Shown here: positions 21,093 to 35,100 of the stretch, in pieces | How positions within the stretch are numbered: position 1 is the stretch's first letter | How the letters are laid out: the number at the start of each line of letters is the position of its first letter | Notes under the pieces: model-generated | Told to the model about the DNA's origin: nothing | Databases searched by the model: none | Seen by the model: the letters and a program-made list of their open reading frames with translations, nothing else | Assembly (NCBI RefSeq): GCF_008831285.2 | Contig: NC_045138.2 | Coordinates: 35,455,115-35,519,114 of the forward strand | Source of the DNA: Nymphaea colorata | Taxonomy: Eukaryota; Streptophyta; Magnoliopsida; Nymphaeales; Nymphaeaceae | Length of the DNA: 64,000 nucleotides | Direction: 5' to 3' | Translations under genes and position numbers: made by a program

Positions 21093-24000
21093 TACCTGAC
21101 GAAGCAAGTAATCATAGCCAACACTGGTGGTTACATCTCTAGTCATTTGATTGTACATGAAATCTGTAGCTAGAGAGACCTACACGGCAAATGCTATAAG
21201 GGACTTGTAAAAATAACTGATTTGTTTATGCTTAAAATAATTAAAACATGATAACCACATTACCTTTTCAGATACCTTCTGTACGTAGCTAAGGGCAACT
21301 ATTCCAGTACTGGCAACTTGCCCAGTTGCAACCTGCAAAAAGCACGGTTAGTACAAAATAAAATTATTTTAGTTTGCTATTAATACATCAGCCACATGCA
21401 TCTTCAGACAACAGGAAACCATGTGCACATAGATGCAGACAGGTTACTATAGTAAACATATCCAGTTTCCTTTATGAGCACATCAACAAAATTATCCAAA
21501 TATTTGCACATTGGGCAGCTGTAACCTGTTGTAAACATTTCCAACCTTTGATTACCTGCACTCAAAACATATTGTCTTCCCCAATCTGAAGTACTATGTT
21601 ATTTGCACAGGTTTTCCTTCAAATAACAGAAACATCAAGTTCCCCTGGTGGAAAAGTCATTATACCTATTATTTTTCCACCAGGAGAGCACCAAATGAAT
21701 TGCAGAAGCACATTCCTACATAGTAGGTCATATTATGAATCGGTTTTGACCTCCTAAAGGGTAACCCTCCAACGTCTCACATATAGAACAAAATATACAG
21801 CAGGAGTAATTAAAGAAAAAGCAGAAGGAAAATACTGTACCATCTTATCTGTGTTATAGCGAGCAGCAAAACCTATACCAGATTTCCTCTGCTGGCCAAG
21901 CCAAAAAACCTCTCCTCCCAAAGCCAACTTTGGTGAAACACTCTGCCAACCAAAAAAGAAGGCCTTTAAGAACAGAATTCAGGAATATCAACATGAACAG
22001 AAACCAGTTGTTTAACTCATAATAACAAAACTAAGAAAATCTTGATACTATATATCATGCAGAATGACAGTTTCTTTCATACTGAAATAGCTCAGAAACA
22101 GACAGCAACCACCAGCAATGTTAAGTAGCAAGAAAAAAGCTGCTGCTGACAGTAGAATCTAGATGAGATTTTTTCCTTTTTAATGCTCAGCTGGGTTGGG
22201 GAGAACCCAAAGAGACTCCAGTCATCAAGTTCATGGTCCCTTCAACTGGAAGATCTTAAATGGACCCACCTAACTAGGTTCATGTAGTTCTTGGCAAGCC
22301 ACCTGAACATTGGTGCTGGTGTATATTCCATAGGGAGTAATCCAGATCAGTTAAAGTCTCAATATTCGCATATTTTACATGCTATATATATTATAAAATC
22401 CTGACCCCGTTTCTATCTCTATATAAATGTATATACATTTACATATAAATACACACACACACACACACACATATATGCCATTCAGTCTTGTTGGATGCCA
22501 GATGTTGTTGGATTACAAAAATTTTTAAATGTCACTGAAAAACAGTCTCTATATTTGCATTGGTGACTGTATATGGTATGGCGATGGTTTATGGTGGCTT
22601 TAGCATAATATGAGGCCCTTTTAGTGAAGAACTTTTAAATTTGTCATTTGGCTATCCTATGCTAGGCACTTAGCAAGACATCATAGAAATTGATCACAAA
22701 GAGGCCATCAACAAGCAATGGCTGTAAGGCACTGTCAGAATACACCAAGCAATGGCTGTAAGGCACTGTCAGAATACACCACTCCTCCAAGCATCTCCAT
22801 TTCATTCCATACGAAACTTCAGCAGGGGAAGACTTCCTTGCAAAAAAGTCCTGCCAAGAAGCCAGTTGCCAACCAAGTGTCCTAAATAAGGTGGCCAACC
22901 ATCAACTTACTCGATGTTGAGCATTCACTCGCTTGACACCATTCTACCAAGCACGGTTTTGAACGCAGCTATGCCTCTACCAAGGGAATTTCCCCTATAA
23001 CCCCTCGACCCCCATGCACAGCCTAATGTTATGCATGGGAAACCATCTGATGGGACACCCAAAAAGCAAAACACTGACAACCATGTAGTGATATGTTTTG
23101 TCTCTGCATTGTCATTGCTACAAATCTAAAGTGCATAGCTTTTTGCTCGACTCAACATCTGATTGTTATCCCACTTGCTTCTGAGCCATGCCTGGGCTAG
23201 CCGCATCCTATACCATTTGTTTGGTCGGGCCAGGCATAGTCAGTCCGCATCGCAACACTTTCCTACTGTCAAAACATGGACGTCCTCGTCGAGTGCCTAC
23301 CTACATGATAAAATCCACAACTGCCCTTTGTTGCCCTCCATTACAAATGGTCCATTCTGTCAGTCTCATTAAAGCATTCATGACCCTACCTTCTCCACCA
23401 ATTCTAGTTCTCTCAATTTCTGCCTCATGAGACGACATCATTGGTTGTTTTTTGCAATGTTGTAAAAGGCATATCATAATGTGTATTGATCGGGTCGACC
23501 CATACGCATCTCGTAATGTATCGTGCGTACTGTAAACGTACTGTCAATTTATTTTTTAATTCATAAAAAATCAGAAAAATTCAGAAAAATCTTGAAAATT
23601 TAAGAAAAATATGTTCTATATTAAAACCTATTACACACATAATGAACATTCATGAATTATCGTTCGTAAGTAATGACACATCAATAAAATACTTGCCATC
23701 AAAACGTATAATCTGTAGTTGTTCACTATCAAATGAGAACTGAAATAATGTTTATGAATAAATAACATCATGATTATTATCAATCGATATAATAATCATT
23801 ATTTTCTTCATCTTCATCCTCATCCCTTCAAGCTGATCATTTCTCCCTTAAGACAATGATTTCTTGGTGATTTCTTTTTAAAACGGTGAAAACTCTCCCT
23901 CCCACAACTCTTAGAAGAGTTGAAAATGAAAGGGGACAGGAACTTTTAAAATCAATCTCAACAAAAAAGGGGCATCATACCCCTTTTGACAAACAAAGCC

Positions 24001-26105
24001 ACGTCGTAAAATACAACATATGTCAACGATATCGTAGGTATGGCGGATACAGGTAAGATCCACATGCATTTTGTGTATCATGCCCGTATCTTATAGGTTC
24101 TGCCAACCAATACAATATGTATCATAAGATACAGACACTGGCTTTTTGTTATGAAAACATCCGTCTACTTGATGGTTGATGCACTTGTCATGTCCCTAGA
24201 AACCTGCATGTTTGGGTATATTGCCTCTAATCCAAACTTTGGGTCTTCCCACTTTTCTATCTTTTAGCACTTTTCCTCAGTAGAATCTAGAATGCCTCCG
24301 ACGACCACTAAGCTGCAAATTTCCAAGATGTGCAACCAAAAAAAACTCACCTCTTCGTACCAAAACATGCTCGTAAGGTCCATGTTTGTTGGCATGGCAC
24401 ATTTCCGTCATTGGTCCCTAATGCAGTGCTTCACAAACTTGCAACTGATAAGAGGGGAGTTGGAAAGTGTGTTCAATAGAAGTTATGTGATTGAGTTCTA
24501 ACCTTGCCATTTCGTCTCTTAGCTTTCTCAAGATGTATGCAATAATTAAACGATGGAGGCTTAGCAAGCTAGGTGTGCATTTTAGCAACTACGTGTAATA
24601 TTATTGAAAGGTTTGATCTTTGGAGCTACCATTCCTCATAAACAACCTCACCAACTCATTCACTTGATCGGTCATAATGGTGAGTCAATGCATGATTTGA
24701 TCGGGAAAGTTTTCATTGGGCATACATTTGATCCACAACTCATGAGACGACTCAATGGTTTCTGAGGCTTTGGCTGGGCTTTAGTACTTTTTAATGCATT
24801 CAATAGAAAAGCAAATCGACGGTTTGCTTTGTTTTCGTGGCACACACATATATAATTATAAACCAAGTACTCAAACAACTACTCATCCCTTCGATTTGAG
24901 GCTCTATGGCCAGCATTGGATGCCAAGAAAAAAAGGAAAATTATCTAAATTGTTCAATTGGACTTACTAAAATCGAGTTATATATCCTATTCCTTTTGAC
25001 AACATGGCTATTACTTTTTTCCTTCTTTCTTTTTGTCTCATGATCTCTCTCTTCTGCTAAATCATATATATTTAATGAAAGAGAATAAATTTGTTACGAT
25101 TGTCAAAATTTGCAAAACTAATAGTTGTCAGAACCTAGTATTCTTATAGACAATATACCTTAATACAACCAATAGATGCCAAACAAACTGAGGGCTCAAT
25201 TTTGTGTTGCAGCTCCAAGTTGGGTGAAGCGGATTAATTTTTAAGAGGCTAGCAAAAGGCATGTCGAGCACATTAACTACAGATACTGGCACAACAAAAA
25301 ACAATCGACATGTTCTCTCCTTGGGCAGAAACTGCCAGACGTGCAGTTGGTGGACAGTTTATGGTGCAGCAATGGTTTAAAATGGCTATAGCAATGATTT
25401 ATGATCCTTTTAGTGAAGAATTTTTAAATTCCAGTTATCTTGCAACTATCTGCCAGGAATAACTTTTTTTTCCTATATATATATATATATCGAATGGCTA
25501 AAAATGCAAAATTTATAGCTAACAACCAGTTGCTACATTGGCATTAGCAGCAATTTGTAGTCCTTTTAATGATGAACATCTAACATCTGATAACACTGAC
25601 CATAATATATATCATAGTCACAAATAACGTCTCGGAGTTTTAAACGGCGAGGTTTTTCTCGGGTATAATACGGCGGCTTGAAAAAACAGTATTTTAAAAA
25701 AAAATAAAAAAAAACTAAAAAATGGAGAAAAATAAAATAAGTGAGAAAATAATGACATGAACATCAAAAGATAAGTATATTTGCCACAAATAAAAAAATA
25801 AAAAAATAAAACTGTTTGGAATTTAGAAAATGAAAAAAAAGTGACAAAAACGTGAAAAAAACACGTTAAAACGCATTTTTTTCGTTTTTCACGTTTTTTC
25901 AAAAAAACATGTTTTTTAGAGTTTTAAAAGACATTTCATTTTCTACGTTTTTTTCAAAAATAACGCATTTTTGGTGACTGATATATATATATATATATAT
26001 CACACCCCCCCACCATTTGTGCTTGTCAAAAACTTGGCTCGCACATACACACACACACGCAAAGATAAACATCGTTCCCTCGAAATACAAATAAACACAC
26101 GCACA

Positions 26106-26173
<68 letters not shown>

Positions 26174-29100
26174 AGTAAGCATCGTTCCCTCGAAATACAA
26201 ATAAACACACACACACATATATATATATAAAGGAAAGAGAGAACTACGGCACAAGAAATGAACCTGCTAAGCAGCCAATGATATCAAGAACCACAAAAAA
26301 TGGAAAATAAAATGAACAGCCTCATAACATTTATACTGAAAATGCATGTTTATTTTACAGCCAAACTTTATCTTGGAGTAACCCTTGGTTTGATACTCAT
26401 AAAAAGAAACAAGGGACCTGCAAGATTACAAGGTTCACAACTGTTTACAGCAAGATATTATGAAACAACTAAACATTGTATAAGACATTGTTCACACTTA
26501 TCAACTTCATTTAGTGATAGTGCAAGAAATATAAGACACCTCAGTTCCCTCGTTACTGCATAGGGGGAGTGCAATTATGCAGTTCTGACTGTTCAAAACT
26601 TTAACTGCCCTAACTATTTATTCCCTCAGGTTTACAATATATTCTTTCTTTTCTATCTTTCACAATGCGTCTCTTTCCATGCCCTCATCTAATTCACCAA
26701 CATCAGCTACCATACAATGTGGCAAATACCAATGGATACTGTTATATAAAACAAACCTCCTAACGGTTTTCTTCTGTCAATAAGAAAATAAGCTAAGACG
26801 AAAACAGCCCTCTTGCAAGTTACAACTATGGTTATCCTATTTCATGCTCATCTGGCATGTTAGTTTCAACCTGTTCCAATTTCATCTGACCTAGACTAAC
26901 ATTATTTTATTTCATAAATAAATACTATTTGAGTCATTTGATCATGAGCATCCTGCACTAAAATCAGTGTGTGGAGACAGGAAGTTGGTTATTGCAATTG
27001 CATAAGATCACAATCAGAGCAAATTAGACTTTTAAAACAACGCTTGTAATGCATTCAACAGTCATAATATGCCAAAAAAGAATTACCTGAATATAATTGA
27101 CACCATAAAATGCATTGTTTCCAAACTGAAATTGAGTTCTAAAATCCTTACCCTGCATAGAGAAGAAAGAAATTTTTGGAGACTAACTTCAAGAGTAATA
27201 TGATCAACTTTCAAAATATGTCTGCTGCCCAAGTAACGAAAGGCTGCTGCCTCACTGTCCATGCATGAATACATACATAGACAAACATACAACTTGTGTC
27301 TTAGTATGTGCTTGTGTGCACAAGGGTCAAGCACAGATTAGTCTAAGCCAGGTGACTTCAGGATCAAGAGACAAAAGAAACCAATTGAATGTACAAGAGA
27401 CTGCATATAATAAGACCACCATCCAGAAGTGCATATTTCCATGCGCCCAAAATTACATGTTTCCTTGGTCTATCAAGTGATTGCAGGAAGCTCTTTGTAA
27501 TTACTGATCTCGAAATCAGAGAGAAAAAGGGAACTCTTGGACAAAAAAAGGAAACAATTAATGCAAGCCGGAATTTTACAGAATCAGTATACATCAAAAT
27601 GTCATCCAAAACTTTTGAATGTCAAATAATTAGAGTCGGTCCTCTAATAAACTTATAAAAGTCAAGCCAATCTTCTAAAAAGGATGTTTGTGCATCACAT
27701 GACTAAGCAACAAAATGAGCAGGAGGGAAAAGGTCCGGTTAAAGTTCCCAACAATGGCTTCACAGAACAAATCGGTTAAATCATGTGGATTGCAGAAGGA
27801 ACAGAAACTTGTGCACTCAGCATACCAAGAGAAATGTCTTAGTCTCCAAGATAATGGTAGATTGAGCCAGTCTTTTGTGATTCCATGTTGTTGAAACTAT
27901 AGAGTATAGACATCAAATTAAGTTGGCTAAATAAAATCGTTATAAGAAGCTAAAACAAGAAAAAAGAGGTAAAACCACTTTTTTCGCTGAATGAAGCGTA
28001 ATGTTTTAAGTTTATCACATTCACTGAGTTTGCTGGAAAATTAAATACAAAATACTTGCCCATCATGTAGCTCGATTTTCCTGTTTTGAGTTTATAAGCT
28101 CAGTACTACAAAAAACATATTGAACATCCACCATCTGTTTTCTCATTCCTTAGCTAGTTGAAGAGGAAAATACATCATAAGATTGCTCACGGATCATATT
28201 TTACCAAATTAACCTCATCATTTTTCCTTTTGGTGAGAGGAGCTGGCACAGCACAGCACATGATACAGGCTTACCTTGTAATCAAAGTTGAACATGCCTT
28301 GAGAGAAATGTGGTTCGCCCGTGAGCTGTACAAGGATGCATTGCAAAAGTAAATTAGTAAATCCAACACCCAGGTCCTTGTTCCAGATTAAGTAAAATTT
28401 TCTCCTAATTAAGTCAGTTATGAAGACCAGCAAATATAAATTATGTGATCCATCAGAAGAAGCAAACACATTAGCATCCTTTTGCTCCAAGAAGATAATA
28501 ATTTACCTGGGCATTGATCTTGAGAGTAAGATTATTTGTCAAATCACACTTCACTTTAGCATTTAGTCTTCCATCAGTTAATATCCTCCCAACAAGCATC
28601 AGCTGTGGCATTCCAATTCCACAAGTAAATTATAACAATTAAGTTTGTAATATACTGAAAAAAATTATGATCACCCACCTTAGGGTCGAGAAAATTAGCA
28701 CCGAACTCATAATGAGCAGTAGGGACCTTGATCGTGTCTTTTGATTGAGATGGGACTTCCATGGAACCCATAAATACACTAGCCAAAAAATGCAGTCATT
28801 ACAATAAAGTACATCAATATAAAGTCAAAAAACATAAAAGATAAGAACTGTAACTTTTGAAGCATTTCACAATGCATGGTTGAGACTTGAGAGACCTGTG
28901 GCTGAGAGAGAATTTCTGATTCAGAGGTTTGGTAAAATCAAAGCGTAATCCTTCAAAAAGTTCTGGCTTCAATGACACTGCAAAGTTCAATAATAGAATA
29001 TAAATTAGTGTGAACTTCCACGCATCATACTCATCATGTTTTTAAATATGACAACGTACTATAATAAATATCTGGTAGGATTTCGTTACGATGGATTCAC

Positions 29101-29963
29101 ATAGGATATTCAACTTAACTTCCCTATCGTATAAGTCACATGACCGCTCTCTCAAAGGTCAGAGCTAACGCTGTTTATAGAGTGAGTAATGAAGGGAGAA
29201 GGACTGGCAAAAAATATACCAGGCATTCCTCCAAATAATTTCCAAATTTTGACAAAAGAATAAGCTCAAGTAGTCAGAGTAACAAAAAAACATTTTAATA
29301 AACAAATCAACAAAAGGTGAACAAGAATACTTTACTACCCACAAATACTAGCGAAATGTTGCTTCTTGATTACGTCAGATGATCAGAGAGCAAATTGACA
29401 TGTAGTCTGCACAGAAGTCAAGATTATCGTGTATGTGTACATTTTCCGACTGCACCTTTGCCCAGACGACTATTACAAGAAACTATTGATCGTACTACGC
29501 TTTTGGGAAGCTAGTATTCTTGAACAGTTTTTTTTTTTTTTCATTAACAGAAAACATCTGAATCTCCATTTCTTTACTTATGCAGTATAAAAGTTACTAC
29601 TAATCCAACGATCATGTTTAACGACAATGTATTGGAAATACGAAAGTTCTCATCACACATGAACTCCGGATTAATCAACTGAAACAACGGCTATCGGAAA
29701 ATACGAAGCAAAATGAACCTAATGGACTGATCTAAAATCACCGACACTATCAAAAACTATATACAAGACATGCGCACAGACACGAGAAAGAGCTTACTCA
29801 GAACTTCTCTCTGGATCTCTTCGAAAGGGACGGGGCAGGGGAGATTGAGCCAGTCCACCTTCTTCTCTACCTCCTTGGAGTCCGAGGAAGGGTCTGAAGG
29901 AGGAGGTGCGAGACCGGCCGGCATCGGTTGGGGAGCGGCGGCGTGACTGATGGACGAACCCAT
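20519..29963 (-). CDS. TOM40: Mitochondrial import receptor subunit TOM40
   Basis: The model has 11 exons: 29798-29963, 28896-28977, 28679-28778, 28507-28602, 28275-28325, 27087-27152, 21841-21942, 21264-21332, 21096-21179, 20658-20753 and 20519-20578. They make 323 aa with every phase consistent, against about 309 in Arabidopsis. The protein forms the outer-membrane beta-barrel pore through which nearly all nuclear-encoded mitochondrial precursors pass. Recognised blocks are [77 protein letters not shown] and a C-terminal KFGFGMTVG that fits the sorting beta-signal. The first 40 residues are Pro/Ser/Ala-rich. Intron 6 is 5144 bp and full of repeats. Intron 9 starts with CT and CA runs. Confidence 0.95.
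21055..21092 (+). repeat. TG/AG compound microsatellite in TOM40 intron 9
   Basis: In transcript sense this is (CT)n followed by (CA)n starting within about 5 bases of the exon 9 donor (CAG then GTACTCTC). CT- and CA-rich RNA next to a 5' splice site can bind polypyrimidine-tract-type and hnRNP-L-type proteins in other systems. Confidence 0.85.
22712..22779. repeat. 34-bp tandem duplication
   Basis: Two exact head-to-tail copies starting CAAGCAATGGCTGTAAGGCA at 22712 and 22746, in TOM40 intron 6. A recent slippage or duplication event. Confidence 0.9.
24431..24665. repeat. Dispersed repeat, copy B
   Basis: Same family and orientation as 3838-4073. It lies inside TOM40 intron 6, antisense to the gene's own direction only if the family is read on the plus strand. 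Homologous blocks occur in order with indels. The class is unknown. Confidence 0.65.
25980..26232. repeat. AT/AC microsatellite cluster with a duplicated 31-bp unit
   Basis: TA runs (25980-26000, 26153-26172, 26216-26230) flank a long AC run (26107-26153). The unit CATCGTTCCCTCGAAATACA and onward occurs at 26070-26100 and again at 26180-26210, exactly 110 bases later. The whole microsatellite block has therefore been partly duplicated. Confidence 0.9.
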
Positions 29964-30264
29964 GGCTCAATGGCGAGCAGCGGAGAGAGATGGAGACTGC
30001 TGGCTTCAACGGAAAAAAGCGATTGTCTCAGGAGCGACGGTGCTTTTGGGGAGGGATGGAGATTAGGGCTTCTCGTTTCCCCTTAACGCGGACGAACAAA
30101 ATGAGTACAGCAGGGAAAGACGAAAGAGGGAGTCGCCCAGACACCCTTCCAACGAGAGAGCAGGGGGAAGAGAGTGAGTGTGAGTGGCGCCCCGATTTAG
30201 GCGCCTCGACGAAAATCCCAGATGCCCTCCCCCTCCACCTCTGAGTGGGTTTTGGCAGGGTTTT

Positions 30265-30275
30265 CCTTTTATATA
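30265..30275 (-). promoter_or_regulatory. TATA box of TOM40
   Basis: TATATAAAAGG on the minus strand, about 305 bases upstream of the ATG at 29963. It is followed on that strand by AAAACCCTGCC, which resembles the telo-box (AAACCCT) common in plant housekeeping promoters. The start site would be near 30235. Confidence 0.5.
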
Positions 30276-32100
30276 TATATATGAAGCCTCGTGCATACTC
30301 ATGAGGATGAATATAACGGACAGGTATATATGAAGCCTCGCACATGAGTATGAGTACAAGTACAGGTACCTGGTTTTCATTTTTTAATACACGACCACTA
30401 CACTAGGACATTCCAATAGATCAAAAAATTCACAAAACAAATCAAATCTGATGGTTGTATAACTCAAATTTGTTAATTTGCTTATATGAAACTACGAACA
30501 AAAAATCAGATGGTCGTATTTCTCGCTTTTTCAAACGTACTCTTGTGAAACCATTGGTAAAAGTATTGATAAAGTTCGCCACATACAGCCGCAGTTAAGG
30601 ATTCCCTTTGTTATTTTCAAAAAACAAACAGATTGTCTTATTCATGCACAAGTAATCAAAAAAGAAAGAACAGAATGTCTTTGTTATGTCACTTAAAATG
30701 CGTATACTAAAGTAAGATTGTGTGTCCTTTGTAGTTTTGAATGGGAGGAAAGAGTGGGAAATATTCTTTTAGACCCACTTAGCTTTCTTAGTTCGGTCAT
30801 TGCTTTTCCTCTTTTCTTACTCCGTTTAAATTTTTAATAATTTACTTATTTCTCGGAGTACAGATGAAATTATTTTCGAAAAGGCTTGGCCTTTCAATTC
30901 TCAGCACGATGGTGGAAGACGCTGCTGCAGTTACGCCGACAAACATGAGCACGTTTGCATATGGGTCAAGATAAACATAAAGTTAGAGAAAGTCAAATCA
31001 AACCGAGTATCACAACGAGAACCAATTGCATGTTCAATTCTTACTCTGTTATAAAAACTTGTTAAATAAGGTCTTAGATTCAAATTCGATGTCAATCTGA
31101 ATCCAATCCAGTCATGGTTTTTCCTTCCAAACCGGGATGCATCCTTCGCCTGCCGAAAGCTGGGTTCACACTGACATATATATATATATATATATTGTAA
31201 GACGCACCTCAATCAATGTGTTCTGCATGATATGAACATTATAAGAAAGAGCTAGCTTTTTATTGTCAAGATCAACATGGAATTCCTCAAAAACAAAGAG
31301 CCAACCTCAACCAGACCTGGCATAGAGCTTAGCTCTTCACTGTGCACGTTTGGGATTTGGCACAGACCTGAACAGGTAACTGTGTCAAACTCTCGAGCCC
31401 CATTAATTTAGATTTCAAGAAAAAAAAAATCATGAGCTTGAATTTTGATGACAAAATACAATTGTATAGGAATAAGCAAGACGAAACCTGAAAATGGCAT
31501 GATCCAGGAACATTATTTTTACTGATATTGACCCATCTGTTTTCTCATTTATGATGATTGGAGAACTTAGCCAAAGGAATTGTTATTTCAGGCATGCTGG
31601 CCTATTTTGACAACAAAACGCGTTTTACCCAGAAAAAGCCTCACATTTGACACATTAATGGCTCAACATTATCAGAGTCAACCTAGGACAGGCAGGCCAA
31701 GTTTTTCTTCCAAGAGACTGATATAAGCACTTATGAGCGAGCTCCTAAGAACGCGGTATCGCGGCCGTTTCTTCCTCTTACATGCTCTAATATTAACGAT
31801 TGGTTGGCAAATGCTATACAACGAATTTGTGATCGGCGAATCTATACAAACTTCGGTAGGCAGAAAAATGATTTCTCAGAGGCTTTTAACATCCATATAC
31901 CTCCACTAACGTTTTGCTCGTATTTGCTATCAGTATCCAGGTATGATCCCTTGGAACTTGGAAGAGGGGACGTACGCGTCCTGAAAGATAGGGCGGTGCC
32001 TGCACAGAGCACACAGAGGCCGTGGGACGAGGATCCACACCTCTGATATGCACAAGTTCTAGACTGAAAGCTCGTTCATTTGTCAGAAACTATACGGAAT
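30276..32100. other. Intergenic region between NUFIP and TOM40
   Basis: Contains a 52-bp-spaced direct repeat (TATATATGAAGCCTCG at 30325 and just before 30300) and a TA run near 31178-31196. Otherwise unremarkable. The bases just below 32121 are probably the 3' UTR of the NUFIP gene. Confidence 0.5.
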
Positions 32101-32120
32101 GCATAAACGAGAGAGAGAGA

Positions 32121-35100
32121 CTAATCTATGATTTCTCCCTCCTCTTGATCCTCAATAATATCAGAAATCTTCTGTTCTTCCTTGATCACAGCCACAGTAG
32201 CATCCAACCCATCGTCTTGGGGACCAACATTACCAACCCCATCATTTTCATCATCATCGTCATTATCATCATCATAACCACCAATGCGAACATTTGCCAA
32301 AGCTATCGATTCTGTAGGCGTCGAACTGCTCTGACAATCTCTTGCAGTAACCAAGGGTAACCGCAGATGCATCTCTGGGCAATGCTCAAAAAAAGAGTTA
32401 ATCCTCATAAACCTGAAAACTTGCAGCAAGCGAGACTTGTCTCTTTCCATATCTGTACTCAACAACTTTTGCAGGAGGGTTGGTTTTCTACTGTTCAACA
32501 CCGACCGTGGGGAGGTCTTATCATCTAAACTTTCAAGTTGTTTGCCATCTCCACGCAATTCAGTATTCCTGCCATACTTGTTTTTGAATGAACCCCTGCC
32601 AAATTTATTCTTATGCCCTCTTGCACAGTTTTTTTGAGAATCAGATAAATATCCTGGAGGTATCTCAGCGACCTCCACTCCCAACTCTGCCTGTTTAGCT
32701 AGGATCTCCTTGAGTTGCTGAAAGCAGAAAGCAAGACTAATGAGTAATAAGTCGCGAATGAAGCTTGGGGGAAGATCCATGCACCAGATATACAGCACAT
32801 GCGAGGCCAACAGCAGTCACGCCTTGCCAAACAGCATTCATATGTAGGTCACACCCCAAAAAAAAAAAAAATCTATGCTACTAAAAGTGTGCCCCAAATG
32901 GTTGGCAAGACATAGTTCTGTCGAGTAAGAAAGTATCAACTGCTTGTACCTGGCGACGTCGTATCTTGGCATTTGCATCAATAGATTTGCCATCTTTCTG
33001 CATCTCCAACAGCATCTTTGCCTATCAAGAAAATTTTTGTAATAACAATTATCCATACCTTCTTTTTCTTGAAACATTGTTTCTGCTGCTAAAACTGCTA
33101 CTATATTACTATTAGTGATAGTAGTAGCAGTAGCCACTGGTGGAGCTATGTGTGGGCCATGGACCTGCAAGTTCTAAATGGAAAATGGACATGGGTCCAG
33201 GGTCCAGCCATATGAGCTGCTGCCCCTGGATCCAGGTGTGCCCCTTGGGCAGAATTCTCTGGCTCTGCCACTGGTATTAGTAGTAGTACAAATAACAATG
33301 AAAACAATACTAAAATTATGGTGCTACTATAATAATATTGACATTGTCTGACCTTTTTCTCAATGTTTGCAGTAGTTGGATAGTTTCTTTTTCGTTCTTC
33401 TTGCCATTGCAGAATTTCTTCCTCTGTGTATGTCAAGTGGATGGACCTTCACAAGAACATCAACAAATGTAAGGAATAAGGAACTTCAAGGTTAATACAA
33501 ATACAATCCTTCTGGGCAAGTTATAAGACCAGCCTAACAAGTTTTTCACACTTGTTATGGACCTCATGAGGAATACTGAGATTGACTCTCATTGGGAAAG
33601 AAAAGAGAGGGACAGAGACACAGAGAGAGAGAGAGAGAGATCCACAAGTGCATCATGAATGTTAAGAGTTTTCTCTGATATGTCACCACCATTTAATCCA
33701 TCAAGTATTGCTGCTTGATCACCATTTTAGAGAAAATCAAGCAAATTTGCCAGAACAAAATTCACTGTATAGGATACCATCACAACAGACTTATCTAAAT
33801 GAAAGCACTACCAATATACTTCAGAGGTAAGCCACCAGCCAAAAGATGTAAAGTACTACAATAGCAGGTTCATCTAAGTTCAACACAATCAATTGCATTT
33901 CCCCTTCCCCAGCCATCAACCACAAGACGGAAAACACACATTTAAGAACTAGATGAGGCCACCATTATTTCACTTTATTCGTTGAATGATGAAATCACAA
34001 GGAGAACAACAAAGAACAAGAAGAGTGAGATTAAGAAACTCAAGAGGTCTTAATGGACTAAAGCCTCATCAATAATGGGGGATCTGCGTACCACAGGCCT
34101 CTATTATTTATTTAAACCCATCAAACATGATCAGAGAAGAACTCCCAACAGATTATGAAGATAATATTAATCTAACTACATACAGATCTTAGTGAATTTC
34201 TGTGGAAGCTAGTTCATTCAAATTTCGATGTGATTCTGAAATCCTTAAGGATTAACAGCAAAATGCACTGAATCTTGATTAAGCACGTAATAGCAGGTTC
34301 AGGTCTAATACTCTTTAACGATGAAATACTCGAAGACAAAGTCACAAATAAAGTTATTGAGTTCCCCTTGGCATGATTTCCTGAGATACTTTTCAGTAGA
34401 GTTATTTTCCATAGGACAATCTTAGGAAAATCGAACAAGATTTAAAAATATATAAAAACATAAAAAAATATGAAAATTGAAATTTAAAGATCTATATTAA
34501 TCCAAGATCATAATGAACAAATATTCAAATAGCTTTTAAGTTTTTAAAGTAAAGTAGTAAACAAAAAATAGAAACATGCACAAACAATATTTAATATTTA
34601 CAAATGATTTTTTAATATAAAAGGAAAAATATTGCAATAATAACAAACTCATGTGAAATACTTTTTTGGAAGTATTTTGGAAAAATTATGAGGTTTTCCG
34701 TTTGGAAACGCTTGTTAGTTTGGCTATAAAAACACAATATTGTCAAAATATCGCCTCTATTTGTGACTATGCGTTAAAGATAAGATGCTGCAACATTATG
34801 GAGAAGAATTCTGTCATGAAAGTACTCAGTGTACTAGAATGAAATATATGAACATTTTTTACCAAGAAGGCTGAATTATTCTACATTTTAATATTCCTCT
34901 TTAAACAAAAAAAAAAAAAAAAAACCTTCAATTTTTAATAAGACAGCCATGAATTCGATTCTGTGCCAGCTATCAAGTCATACTTCACCAATATGTCAAA
35001 TCGTCTCCAGATGATGAATATGCTCTCTAGAGAAGGACACAAATAGGAAAAATAACTAGGAAGGAACGAATGGAAGATGGACTAGCAAAGATACAACCTT

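Larger units (their letters stand above)
21943..27086. other. Large repeat-filled intron 6 of TOM40
   Basis: 5144 bp between two conserved exons. It holds a 34-bp tandem duplication (22712-22779), three weak copies of an ATGGTTT...CCTTTTAGTGAAGAA-type repeat (about 22561-22640, 25360-25430, 25540-25575), dispersed repeat copy B (24431-24665), an AT-rich hairpin-prone block (25690-25980) and the AC/AT microsatellite cluster (25980-26232). No open coding block links to splice sites here. Confidence 0.8.

Noticed and set aside
25899-26254. Cys/Val- and Thr/His-repeat frames as small proteins
   Set aside because: They are translations of AC/GT and AT microsatellites.
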